The position numbers and the translations under genes are program-made. This document shows positions 25,324 through 37,319 of a stretch of DNA of 64,000 bases, in pieces. The stretch's first letter is position 1. Every line of letters starts with the position of its first letter. The notes below the pieces were generated by a model. The model was not told the DNA's origin, made no database searches, and saw nothing but the letters and a program-made list of their open reading frames with translations. Source of the stretch: Hydra vulgaris (Eukaryota; Cnidaria; Hydrozoa; Anthoathecata; Hydridae); assembly GCF_038396675.1 (NCBI RefSeq), contig NC_088932.1, positions 22,846,001-22,910,000 on the forward strand. Direction: 5' to 3'.

Positions 25324-26697
25324 TTTTCAAGAACTGAAATAAAAAATACACAAATTATTAAACATAAGTTTTAAAAGTACAAAAAAAAACTAACGCAAAC
25401 TGATTAAAAATATGAAATAAAATATTTTGATTTTCTTTCAATAGAACTACTAATTCTCTTTCTGGTGTTATTAAAATACAAAGTTTAGCATAGCAAATCT
25501 GTCACAGGCATACTCTAATTGATATAATGTTGATATGATATAATATAATGTATAATGTTGTAGTTGTTAATCGTCTCCGGACATTTTATTTAAATAACTG
25601 TAATCAGTTAATTCTTTTTGACAGTATTTAGTACAACAAAATTTGCAACATTTCAAACTTCTTCATCAATTTTTTTTTCCATCTCCTTTTTCACCATGTG
25701 ATTCAAGCAAACTTGTAGAAAAAGAAACATTTAAACCAACGACCTTAAAAAAAGAATGCTTTTATAAAACTCATTACCTTTTCAAATCCTAATTACACCT
25801 ATATCAGAATATTCAGCAAATAACTTTCATAGAATCACCTGATTAAAGCTTGCCTAACAGTAATATTGACGGAAGTGGGAGTCCCTTCAGCAATAAATGA
25901 GTTTGCAATGATGAACAAAACATCAAGGCAAACTGAAGAATTTTTGTAGATCAAGTAAATTTGTTTTTTTGTTTAGACACTTTTAAGGTCTTTAAGAACA
26001 GAATTTCTTTTTCAATGCTATAATGTGAAATGAAGTTTTACAGCATACTTCTCTTTAACATACTTTGGTGGGTTAATCTGAATCAAGATTGTAAAGAAAC
26101 TGTAAGATATTTATAAAAAAGTTTGACATGTAGATTTTTAGTCACATACCAAAAATTTATATGTTGTACATAGATACGCGGAAATCTGGTAGGCTGGAAT
26201 GGTAGATATAGGTGCGCTGGAAATCCGCGTACATTGGTACGCGGAAGTCTGCGTTTTACGGAACCAAAAATTGTGCTAAAAATCTGCGCTACTCTTTTTT
26301 TTATGGTTTTTTTTGCTGGTGAGTAATAAACGTCTTATTTTTAAGACTTTCATATTAAAATAGATATTTATCGAAAACAAGAATTATCAAACTTTACGAT
26401 TGTGTGATTTATGATTGCAATGAATAGTTTAACAAGCGGTTCTATTGACAAATAAAACCGTTAGAAATATTAAATTAAAACCAATTTCAGTAATTGTTGA
26501 ATAAAAAACTTTAAGCATTCAGTAAATGTTAGAAAAATGAAGAAATACTCTTTCATTTTTCTGACCTATTCTTTCATTCAAGTTTACACATTTTTTACAA
26601 ACCTACCTAGTTTCATTAAAAAAAATTTTCACATACCTTATTTACTCACGCACTTTAGGTAGCTAATTTTTATTACCGTTGGGAGGAAGGGGGGAGG
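25324..26697. other. Intergenic stretch
   Basis: No gene was recognised. Around 26170-26260 a GCGGAA(A/G)TCTG motif recurs with CGCGTA/TACGCGG, giving a small GC-richer island of unknown origin. Confidence 0.45.
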
Positions 26698-26753
26698 AAA
26701 AATGGCAACTTTGAGCATCTGCTTCCCCGCAGATGCTCAAAGTTGCCATTTTT
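26698..26753. repeat. Perfect hairpin, 25-bp arms, 6-base loop
   Basis: The left arm (26698-26722) contains GGCAACTTTGAGCATCTGC and the right arm (26729-26753) is its exact reverse complement. The loop is TTCCCC. Confidence 0.97.
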
Positions 26754-27433
26754 TAAAGAACAATTATTTAGTGAAAAAGCAATAATTTCCTACTTTTATT
26801 TTATTTCTAAAACCGCAACTGTGAACTTCCATAATTATATATCAATCGAAAGAATATTAAACAGGCTTTCAGAGTTTATTGTAGAATATTTTATAAAACA
26901 TTTTGAAAACTTTTATAGAGTAGGAAATAATAGCACACTTAAATGTGACTTTTATTAAATTCTGTTTGTTTCTGTAAAAATCTGAATACGTATAGACAAA
27001 CTTCGACCCTTCCTCCTTTAATCCAATATAGGTTTTGATGCCGCCTGGACCCGCCCAAGAACAACTATTTTCAATTTAAAAATGTTTCTACTTAAATTGA
27101 TTTTTTTTTTTTTTTTACATTAAACATGACAGTCATTTTCAATCAAATTGTATAATATTGTCATAAAAAGATATATTTGTGGTAACTTTAAGATCTACTA
27201 TTAATATAATCTCAAAATACTTCCTTTAAATTAATACAACCTCAAAAGCTTCCGCAAGTTGAAAGAATTTACAAAAAATCTTATTGTCGATTTAAAATTG
27301 TGTAAATAAACAATAAAGTACAAATCGTCTTGAATGAAGTTAAAGAATAAAGATGTTATTTCTTTTATGACTGGTGATGTTATTAAAATGTCGGCATGTT
27401 TAAAATATTTGGAGAAGAAAAATGTTATGAAAA
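26754..27433. other. Spacer before the RAG1-like pseudogene
   Basis: The 71-codon frame at 26743-26958 is unrecognised. It contains FISKTATVNFHNYISIERIL and ends FYRVGNNSTLKCDFY, and is probably not a gene. The left end of the downstream transposon should lie here or further left, but no CACAGTG-like heptamer was found. Confidence 0.4.
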
Positions 27434-29465
27434 TTGAAGGTACTCAAGGAAAGAATTAGAAAGTTATTATTAACATTACAAACCATGTACAAACAAAAAA
27501 TGAAGAACGTTCAATACTCCAAGTATAAATTTCATAGAAAGTCAATTTCCTGGTTAGAACATAAATTTAATTTTGAATTTAAAGAAGTTATCTGGAAACT
27601 CTCAAACGTATTAGAAACGCCAGAATTAAAGAAAGGGCGGCATACATTGCCTTTTAAAAACAAAGGAAAACGAGCTAAAAGAATAGCAATTTCTAATCTG
27701 TCTGAAAAAGCTGAATATGGTACAAAGTATATACTCGAAACAGCCAGATACACAGTCAAACAAATATGTAATAAGAACTTAGAAAAAATTATCATGTGCA
27801 TTTTACAAGATCAACAATTGTCATATGATATCAATAAAAACATTGACAAAGAAATGAAAATAATGACTCTAGAAGAGGGACTTCTAGGACTTTTCTATTA
27901 AGTTATGGTTTTACTGAATCTCAGTACATGGAGATTAGATTGGAAAGTAAAGAGAGAGGTGTAGATATTTATCCGCTTTTTCAGCGATATTCTAGAATCT
28001 AAAACCAGATAATATGCACATCTCTGAAAAGGAGTCAAATGCGTCATTACAAAGTTTTCTAATACGTACTGTTTAAAGAATAGAAGAATCACAAGCGGCG
28101 CAAATTATATTTAAAATTACTAATAAAGAAAAGGACTCAATTAAGTTGATTTTTGTTGTAATTTGAGTATTTGATGGAGCCAGTAATTTTTCCCAATTTA
28201 ATCAAAAGTTTAAAGTGTTATTTAAAAGTTTATCAGACGATTCGCTTTTTTATGTTACCATTGTACCCTTAAGACTTCAAACATATGACTGGGATGTGTA
28301 TTGGGCAAACCCAACACCTAATTCTATTAGATTTTGCAGACCAATGATCTTAGAGTATGCTAAAAAATGTAAAGAATTTATTTTCGCAATAAAATTTTTT
28401 GTTGAACGACATATAAATGAACTTTCTGATATTATAATATGGCTACCAAATGGAAAAGTTCTTAATATCAAAAGCTCTTTATTTTTAACAGCCTATGATA
28501 GAAAAGTTTTAGCGGAAATCACTAAAATCCGTCTTATATATTGTGCCCGCTTTGTAAAGCAACACCTACTGAAATGAGTCACATTAAAAACTACACAAAC
28601 AAGTTATTTAGCACTGAGAAAGCATTTTTACTCTTTGGAATCAGTCCACTTTATTGCTGGATCCGTTTCATGGAATATCTCCTTTATTTGTCGTACAAGT
28701 TGAATATTAGACAATGGCAGGCAAAAGGAAAAATAAATAAAGGTTATGTAAAAGCTCGAAAAAGTCTAATACAAAAAGGTTTTAGGAAAAGTTAAATTTA
28801 CACGTAGACAAACCCCATCCAGTTGGCACTGGTTTATCTAATAATGGCAATACTGCACGGCGAGCTTTTTCTGATCCAATATTGTTATCAGAAATTTTGG
28901 ATAAAGATGTAAATCTTATTGTCCATTTAAGAACAGTATCAATATGTTTGTCTTGTCAAATTTCAATTGATCCAATCAAATTTGAAAATTATTGTCTACA
29001 AACAGTTTTAATTATCAATGAAAAATATTCATGGTATAAAATTCTTACTTGTGTTCATAAAAGTTTTAGCTCGTGGAGCTCAAATCATGATTGAATGTAT
29101 TAATTGAATGATTGAATTAATTTTGCCAGTTGAAACTTTTGGCAAAAATGCTGGAGAAAGTCTTCGCAAATGTCATAGAAAAGATCGTATGGATCATGCA
29201 AGAAAAAAATCAAGAATTAACAACAGAACTGATCTTTTTTGTCAAGGTTTAGAGAAATCAGATCCTTATATTTCCAGTATTATTTTAAAAAGTCGTTTGA
29301 AGTCTGTATTCAGTATTACCAGAAGAGTTGTTGCAACTTTTACTGATTAAAAATTACGCAAGAAGTAAGAATGTTAATGAAGAGTTACCTGAACTAAATG
29401 ATGTTTATCGAGAAATAGATTGCGTTAATATAGAAGCCGATAGCAGTTTATCCGATAGCGAATAA
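27434..29465 (+). pseudogene. RAG1/Transib-like transposase, broken
   Basis: Pieces in several frames run in RAG1-core order. 27434-27901 is a basic N-terminal part with KGRHTLPFKNKGKRAKR. An Asp in FDGASNFSQF (codon 28173-28175) comes next, then YDRKVLAEI with Asp at 28497-28499. A CPLC finger (codons from 28544, after a one-base shift) follows, then SPLYCWIRFMEYLLYLSYKL, DNGNTARRAF-like sequence (about 28840-28870), an HK pair followed by GAQIM (29050-29090), and AGESLRK with a Glu at 29156-29158. The open frame from 28173 to 28577 puts the two Asp residues 108 apart, the same as D600 to D708 of RAG1. RAG1-family enzymes use a DDE triad to cut next to CACAGTG heptamers. Frameshifts near 27900, 28540, 28795, 29060 and 29100, plus several stops, make this copy non-functional. 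The tail ends SSLSDSE then TAA at about 29465. Confidence 0.75.
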
Positions 29466-29702
29466 ATACTCAGCTATAACTACGAAATTTACTTTTAATT
29501 AAAACAAATCGAAACCATTATTATTAAATGATATCAGTTCTTCTATTTTGCATGTTTTTTCTTATTCCGTGGAAGCGCCAAGTGGTCTAAAAAGAAAAAT
29601 TCTTTCAGAACATCAAAATATGACTAATTTGCAACAACCACAACACTTTATATCGGATTTTCGCAAATCTTGAATTAATGCCACTTTTTGATTATTTTAA
29701 AC

Positions 29703-29709
29703 CACTGTG
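29703..29709 (-). repeat. Possible right terminus of the RAG1-like element
   Basis: CACTGTG (CACAGTG on the minus strand) lies 240 bases past the pseudogene. On the minus strand it is followed by an 18-base A/T-rich spacer and then GTGGCATTAA, similar in layout to the left end of the element at 10129. The candidate 5-bp duplication is CAGTG (29710-29714); no left partner was found. Confidence 0.35.
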
Positions 29710-29757
29710 CAGTGGGTAGAAGCTAATGAAAATTGGTAGCTAGATCTTACACCTATC

Positions 29758-29805
29758 TTTTGATACCAAGTTATAGTCTTAAAAGACTATAACTTGGTAT
29801 CAAAA
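29758..29805. repeat. Perfect palindrome, 23-bp arms
   Basis: TTTTGATACCAAGTTATAGT plus CTT is followed after two A residues by its exact reverse complement. Confidence 0.97.
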
Positions 29806-29969
29806 TAAAAATATTTAGATTAAGTAAAAACTTTGATCAGAGTCTTTTCAACAAACCCATATATCAGAAATTTGCTACTAATAAGAACAACTCTTTGTAT
29901 AACTGTTCAATATTGATAATTTCACTTTAAAGTACTATACTGAAGAGATTTTTAATTTTTTTATATTTT

Positions 29970-30646
29970 TGTCAGGTCAGGTTATCCTGCTACTGGTAAC
30001 CTGTAACATAGTACAATCTGCTTCATGTCCTGCTGCCTTGTAGGATACTCCTTTTTAGGCAAAGGCTAGGAGATGCCAATTCCGACTTAAAACACCCCCT
30101 GTCTTGGTTGAGTAAAGATTAGAGATGGTGTATCGATAAAAATACTCATCTTGGGTAGATGTTAAATTGCATCCGGCTACTGTCTTGTAGAAGGCCTCCT
30201 AGGCAAGGACTTAAGGGGTAAACAGATTCTATCTGTTGACCAGCTTCGCACCCCTTCTTCATCTATTAGGCTGGTGCAGATGTATTTTTAATACATTGTT
30301 TCCAGTTTAGGATGTTAAATGCTGGATCTTTTTGATTCAATGCATGAGTTTTGCTTGTGTCTCTGTTTTTATGACAGGCAACTCATTCTATTATCTCCTA
30401 ATGAGGGTACAGCTCTAAAACTCAGTTTTATGGCTCTGAGGCCAGCTGGTAGTCAGGTTTCCCGAACTCTGTGATAGCTCTCAGAGAGGCTGATTTCAGC
30501 CTCTCTGAGCCATCGACAGCTGAAAAATATCAAAGTATTAACAGTACCATGTTGCGCATGAATGGTGTCCCTGTTTGTACTCTTGGTGTGCATTGCGGAG
30601 GCCACATTTGGAGCCCTTTGTTACGGCTTAGGGTTTATTAGTAGTA
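29970..30646 (+). promoter_or_regulatory. LINE 5' untranslated/promoter region
   Basis: About 680 bases of GC-richer sequence precede the first long frame. It has an inverted pair AGCTCTCAGAGAGGCTGA / TCAGCCTCTCTGAG at 30475-30511. LINE promoters usually lie in such 5' regions; function here is inferred from position. Confidence 0.45.
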
Positions 30647-33629
30647 ATGAGGCAATTGCTTGGGCTATTAAACGGTGTTCTGAGTACTATCTATGCTTTA
30701 AGTCAAGTTCTTCAATCTAATTTTAAAATGAATAAAGTACCAAAAACTATAAAACACAAAAAACCATCATCATCACCAAGTTCTCTAAACCTATCGTTCA
30801 CTAATATTCGTGGTCTTCGAAGTAACTTTACTTCTGTTGAGTCTTATCTCTTGCAAAGTTCACCAGACCTACTTGCTCTTTGTGAGACTAATTTGAGTTC
30901 AGCTGTCTTATCTTTCGATCTTAGTGTTGATGGTTATCTTCCTTTAATTCGTAAAGACTCCAATAATCAAATGCTTGGCCTGGGCATTTACATTCGTAAA
31001 AATTCACCCATTTGTCATGAAACTAGATTTGAATCCACAGACTATTCTTTCATGTGCTTTCGTTTAGCACCACTTCACTCTATTGCCTTTCTATTTGTTC
31101 TATATCGCTCTCCTTCATCTCAAGACTGCACTCTTTTTGATGTTATTTCTGATCATATTGACCAAGCCCTCTCTCTTTATCCATCAGCTAATATAGTTGT
31201 TGTCGGTGACTTTAATGCTCACCATTCTGAATGGTTTGGCTCTAGTGTCAGTGACTCTGCACGCTTTAAAGCCCACAACTTTTGCCTTTCACAATCCCTA
31301 ACTCAAATAGTCAACTTTCCAACTCGCTTTCCAGACAGCCCGAATCATTTACCTTCTCTACTCGACTTATGTCTTGTTTCTGATCCTAGTCAGTGCTCAG
31401 TTTCTCCACATTCACCCTTAGGTGCTTTTGATCACAGTTTGATCTCTCTAAAACTATTATCTCATTCTTCTTCATCACCTGAATCCCCCTATTATTGAAT
31501 TTCTTACAACTACAGTAAAGCTAACTGGGATTCTTTCCGTGATTTTCTTTGTGATGGCCCTTGGGTAGAAATCTTTTGTCTTCCTGTCGACAAATGCGCA
31601 TCTTACATAACTTCATGGATTCAGGTTGGCGTAGAATTTTTTGTTCCCTCTCAACAATTCCTAGTCAAGCCTCACTCTCCTCCATGGTTTTCCTCACACT
31701 GTGCTGCTGCAATTGCCAATCGAAACCGTGACTTCCATATTTATCAGCAAAACAATTCTCCAGAAAACAGACGTCTGTTTATTACTGCTAAAAACTATTG
31801 TAAAATAGATTTTGTCTAAAGCCAAAGCCTGCTATTCTCAGGTCATGAAATCTCGCATCTCATCTCTAAAGTTAAGCTCTCGAGACTTCTGGAGAATCTT
31901 TAATAGTATCAATAATAAGGGCAAATCTTTAACTCCACCTCTCTTGTATGGTTCAGACTTTGTCACCTCACCTAAATCCAAAGCTGAATTATTTGCTTAA
32001 AACTTTTCATCAATATCATCTCTTGATTCCACTAGTTGCGTTCTACCTGATATTGCCAACAAACAGGTTGATCCATTGCTTGACATTCGTATCACTCCAG
32101 CTTCTGTATCTAAAGTGATTTCGTGCCTAGACTCTTCTAAAGCTTGTGGCCCGGACAACATACCTGTTATTGTCTTGCAGAAGTGTTCTCCGGAGCTGTC
32201 GTCTATACTCTCAAAACTATTCAACAAGTGCTTATCAGAGTCTTGATTTCCAGCCTGCTGGAAAGCGGGATTTATTATCCCTATCTTTAAAAATTCTGGA
32301 GAGCGATCTGGTTCGTCTAACTACCGACCCATTAGTCTTCTTCCTATCATAATATTTTTAAATCTTTAATTAACAAACACTTAATCTCTCATCTTGAATC
32401 TAATAACTTACTTTCTGACCATCAATATGGATTTCGATCTTCTTGTTCTACAGCTGATTTGCTAACAGTAATAACTGATAAGTTTTATCGTGCATTAGAT
32501 AAAGGTGGAGAGGTTAAGGTCATTGCTCTTGACATTTCAAAAGGTTTTGATAAAGTTTGGCATGCTGATCTTCTCCGTAAGCTTTCTTCTTATGGTGTAT
32601 CTGGCAACATCTTTAAGATTATTGAATCCTTCATTTCCAATCGTAGCATAAAAGTTGTCCTTGATGGACAGCACTCTTCTTCTTATTCTGTAACTTCAAT
32701 GGTTCCTCAAGGTTCTATCCTTGGCCCTATACTCTTTTTAATTTATATCAACGATCTTCCAGATATTCTCACATCTAAGGTGAAATTGTTTGCTGATGAT
32801 ACTACTATTTATTCTTGTCGTGATAAGAAACCAACACTCATGATTGCTTGGAGGGGGCATTTGAGCTTGAAATGGATATCACTTCAGCTACAGCATGGGA
32901 CTCACAGTGGCTGGTGAACTTCAATACAGATAAAACTCAATTTTTTTCAGCCAATCGTTATCGCAATAATTTAGATCTTCCTATATTTATGAACGGTGAT
33001 GTACTCGATGAGTCATCTACTCTTCATCTTCTAGGATTAACTCTTACTTCCAATCTCTGTTGGAAACCATATATCAAATCAGTTGAAAAATTAACATCTG
33101 CTAAGGTTGCATCTCTTTATCGAGCTCATCACTTTCTTACTTCGGATTCTATTCTCTATCTCTATAAATCTCAAATCCGACCTTGTATGGAATACTGTAC
33201 CATATCTGGGGCGGATCTTCTAACGATGGCCTTTCTCTTTTAGACAAGATGCAAAAACGCATTGTAATCATAGTTGGACCTGCTCTTGCAGCCAACCTCC
33301 AACCATTATCACATTTTCGTAATGTTGCTTCTTTTTCTCTTTTCTACAAATACTATAATGGGCACTGCTCTAAAGAGCTAGCGTCTCTTGTGCCATCTAC
33401 TAAAGTTCATTCTCGTATTACTCGTTATTCAATTAAGTCTCATCCTTTTTCTGTGGCTGTTCCTAAGTGCTCCAAAAACGCTTATTCGTCTAGTTTTTTT
33501 CCTCGAACATCAGCTCTTTTGAATTTGCTTCCTTCATCTTGTTTTCCTGATTCATTTAATTTTCAATCCTTTAAGTTGTCCGTCAATCGTTATCTTGCTC
33601 TACAATATTCATCTTTTCTTTTTCAGTAA
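30647..33629 (+). pseudogene. LINE endonuclease-reverse transcriptase, frameshifted
   Basis: The first frame (30647-31498, 283 codons) is an apurinic-type endonuclease: FTNIRGLRSN (51-60), catalytic-type E80 in LCETN, GDFNAHHSEWF (187-197) and AFDHSLIS (260-267). It nicks target DNA to prime reverse transcription. After TGA at 31496-31498 the same frame continues to about 31804, then shifts. RT fingers follow (SKACGPDNIPVIVLQKC near 32130; [10 protein letters not shown] near 32310). Next come palm motif A DISKGFDKVWH, motif B PQGSILGPILFLIYINDLP and motif C KLFADDTTIYS in 32459-32840. The thumb/C-terminal part lies in 32848-33230 and 33183-33629. Lesions are in-frame stops at 31496, 31998 and about 32246, and frameshifts near 31804, 32350, 32840 and 33200. 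Identity is clear, but this copy cannot encode the whole enzyme. Confidence 0.9.
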
Positions 33630-33682
33630 CTTCCAACTTTAATTAGTGGCTGCCTTGTTGTAAGCAAAGATGTTTAAAAATT

Positions 33683-34453
<771 letters not shown>

Positions 34454-34985
34454 CACGGTGCAAAAAAAACATGATTGCAACGCATCCCCAGAAATTTGTT
34501 GTTGTTTATCATCAGAAGACTCTTGCTTGTTCCAAAAATGTAAAAAACAACTGTTTTGACGGGGTTCTGGGGAGAATACGTGTATTTTTGGCAAGGGTCC
34601 AGTTATTTTGTTGTTCACGATAAGTAACTAAGAGCCATCTGGCTTACTCAAATTTCTAATATGTTGATACTGGTATCAAATAAGGATGATTTACAAAAGG
34701 TTTAGGTAATTGGAGCTAACCCAACCCCGTCGAAATCTCTAATTGCCCCCTCCCTGGAATTACGTCTTTATGATCATGAGAAGTTTAAAATACCGCTCAT
34801 TTACCCCCTGAAACAACTTTGAATAGTCTTAATTATTAAACGATAAATTTTTTTTGATAAAATTTAACTTATGTTGATGAATTTTGATTTAGTTTATTAT
34901 AACACACAAAATTTTTTTTGATAAGTTCTATTAGGAGCCATACACTAGGGGTCGACTATAAGGAGCCCAATAGGGTTAGTAACAA
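34454..34985 (+). repeat. Left inverted arm of the large element
   Basis: Starts CACGGTGCA and carries TTTATCATCAGAAGACTCTT at about 34506. It pairs in inverted orientation with 38375-39027. Confidence 0.75.
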
Positions 34986-35200
34986 TTAATTTATTGCTGT
35001 AAAAAAAAAATTCTGGTCTATGAGGTTAGAATATTATTTATATTTTGCTTGCCATATATCATCGTATCATATATCAAAAAATTTATTGATATATGATATG
35101 ATTATATATGACAATTATCATCGTATCATATGTTAAAGAATTGTTCGTAGGAGGTTATTATTGTAATTTTTACAAGCTACCTGCATATTGAAACCTACTT

Positions 35201-35282
35201 TAAAAGTGTTAAAATGTACTTTTTAACACTTTTACAGTTAAAAGGTACTCATGGTACCTTTAAAGGTACCATGAGTACCTTT
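35201..35282. repeat. Two adjacent perfect palindromes
   Basis: TAAAAGTGTTAAAA / TTTTAACACTTTTA (35201-35214 and 35221-35234) is followed by a gapless 42-bp palindrome made of AAAGGTACTCATGGTACCTT plus T and its exact reverse complement (35241-35282). Confidence 0.97.
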
Positions 35283-35386
35283 AAAGGAATTGTAGCTTTT
35301 AGATTTCTATAGATCGCAGAGAACTGCTATATATCTTTGATATAAGTAGAGCTTAATGATTTTCCAAAACAGCCATGGACTATTTT

Positions 35387-37030
35387 TTAAAAATCTCTAT
35401 GAATCTTTATGTATTTGGCAGCAATATCTCTAAGACTGGACTCCTGAAAAAACAACTCAAAGCTGTCTATGTTTTTAAGCAACTTGTTGCATTGTCTTCC
35501 AAACAATGCTGTCCTTGATAGGATGCTCTGCAGATGTTTATTGTAAGCAGGTATTGGCTGACAAAGGGTAGCCAACACTCCTTGTTTTCAGACAAACTTT
35601 TTTCAATCTCTTATAAAAACTTTGTTTACAGTATATGTACACCGGAAATATGAACTCTATTCTTTTTTGTTTTCTTCCCTTGTTAATAAAGGGGGTTGAA
35701 CAAAATTTTGTACAATTTTGCAATTTTTAATTTTGCACCATTAGATATCGATTGGTCGTATAATCTGCGCAAAGATTCTAAAGAATAATGATCAGCTTTT
35801 TGAATGTTTTGAGAAAAGGTCATACAAAACGGACAAGGGTGCTTTGATGGTGTAGTTTGTTTTCCAACTATTTGAAGCAAAACCTTTAAATTTTCAAATA
35901 CTGTGTAATCTAAGGAAGAAAAGTTCAATTTAACCAAAATTATCCGCAGAATATGGTCTTTTTTGTTGAATGAAGTTGAAATGGCCAGTATAATAATTTT
36001 GCGTACACTTAAATCTTTGAAATCTTTGAACAGATATACGTCACACTTTTTCAACTTATTTGGGATTTTGTTATTTTCTAACTCTGGTTTTAGGGTAATT
36101 GATAAAGAAACTTTAATAAATCCCTTAAAATTATTTTATCAAATAAATGATTTTGCTATCAATAATTTGATATCAAAATTATTTGTTTCTTGATGTCTGT
36201 GATGAAGCATCACTGCTACAAACTCTTCAACGTCATTGCAATACACCATAAGAGAATCTTTTTCTATACATGCATAAAAAATCAAATTGAATGATACAGA
36301 TTGTATTTTAGTCACCTAAAAAATTCAAAGTAATAAACTACTTACTTTGTTTTCATTTACTGCTTACAACAGTGGACGTTTTGTTTTCACTTATAACAAT
36401 GGACGTTTTGTTTTCATTGATAAAAATGGACGTTTATCCTTCACTCGTCAGAAAGTGTGCAACTTCAATCATATTGCGATTACTTGGAAGTCATAACAAA
36501 ATTGTTTCAAAATTGGCTTTGAACTCTTAATTAAATTATAAAAAAAATTTTAAGCATTAAAATCTTACTTGGTATGTAATTTAAGTTGAAGTTTTTTATT
36601 CATCCAAAGAAAAGAAAGATTTCTTAATCTCAGTCTTTCCAACTGAGACAACAAGTTGCTTTGAACCAGAAGTTTTCAAAGCTAAAGTGTTCCGTCATTT
36701 ATTTGTGCTCAAACAGTTGGTAGGACTGGACAAAATTTTTTCTTGCATTGTGTCGAGATGTTGATCTTATAATGGCCGTCAAATTCTTTTGACGTTCTAA
36801 CTTCGTACAGGGATGTAGAATTACTTATGACACTTGAACATAGCAATCTGGACAATAAAGTCTTTTTGCAGGTTTATTTAAAGCATCTTTTATATACAGG
36901 TTTTCTCGAAAAACATTGAACCATAGGGGCCAATATTTTTTCCATTTTTAATTTGCGCCCATTTTCACATGTAAAACATTCACATTTTCTCCCTCTGATA
37001 ACTCTGGTAATCAAGTCTAAATTTTATAGT
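35387..37030 (-). pseudogene. DNA-transposase remnant with GKQ...HPCPFC motif
   Basis: The clearest part (35683-36190, minus) reads GFIKVSLSITLKPELENN, then DLSVRKIIILAISTSF and GKQTTPSKHPCPFC. This order occurs in a family of uncharacterised transposase-like proteins common in cnidarians. A second part (35387-35578) contains NKHLQSILSRTALFGRQCNK and a Leu-rich RRLL/KLLKNID-type segment. An upstream part (36600-36680) encodes GSKQLVVSVGKTEIKKSFF, and further 5' sequence to about 37030 has C-x-C/C-x2-C pairs (KCECFTCENG). Stops and frame changes separate all the pieces. The CxxC in the PFC motif suggests a zinc knuckle. Its location between long inverted arms suggests it once mobilised that element. 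The exact superfamily is not resolved. Confidence 0.55.
36363..36440. repeat. Three-copy short tandem repeat
   Basis: The unit TGGACGTTTTGTTTTCA with an (A/T)-rich lead (TTACAACAG, TTATAACAA, TGATAAAAA) occurs three times, the last truncated. Confidence 0.85.
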
Positions 37031-37319
37031 ATGTCTAGTAACTATAATTGCCATAATAATGTAGCTAAATTTTAAATAAAGCACATTATATATAAATATG
37101 TATAATTTACCTTCATAACACGGTCGCATAGTGAAGTAAAGGTTAGTCCCAGCAAGTTTTTCTACATTTTGAGCAAAGCATGATAGGAAGGTCTGAGTTA
37201 TTAGCTGAACAATCTTTCCAAAATATAGTTTTGATAAGGTTTGAATAGTCTTTTTTCGTTAACAGTTCAGTTTGCAATTTATTTTTTTAGTTTACATTAT
37301 TTACATGTTGTGTAATATA

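Larger units (their letters stand above)
29466..29969. other. Spacer between transposon remnants
   Basis: Apart from the candidate terminus at 29703-29709 and the palindrome at 29758-29805, no feature was recognised. Confidence 0.5.

Noticed and set aside
25120-25374. 84-codon frame with a repeated SELGIFGPRL unit
   Set aside because: Fully explained by the 30-bp minisatellite; no promoter, splice or homologous gene context.
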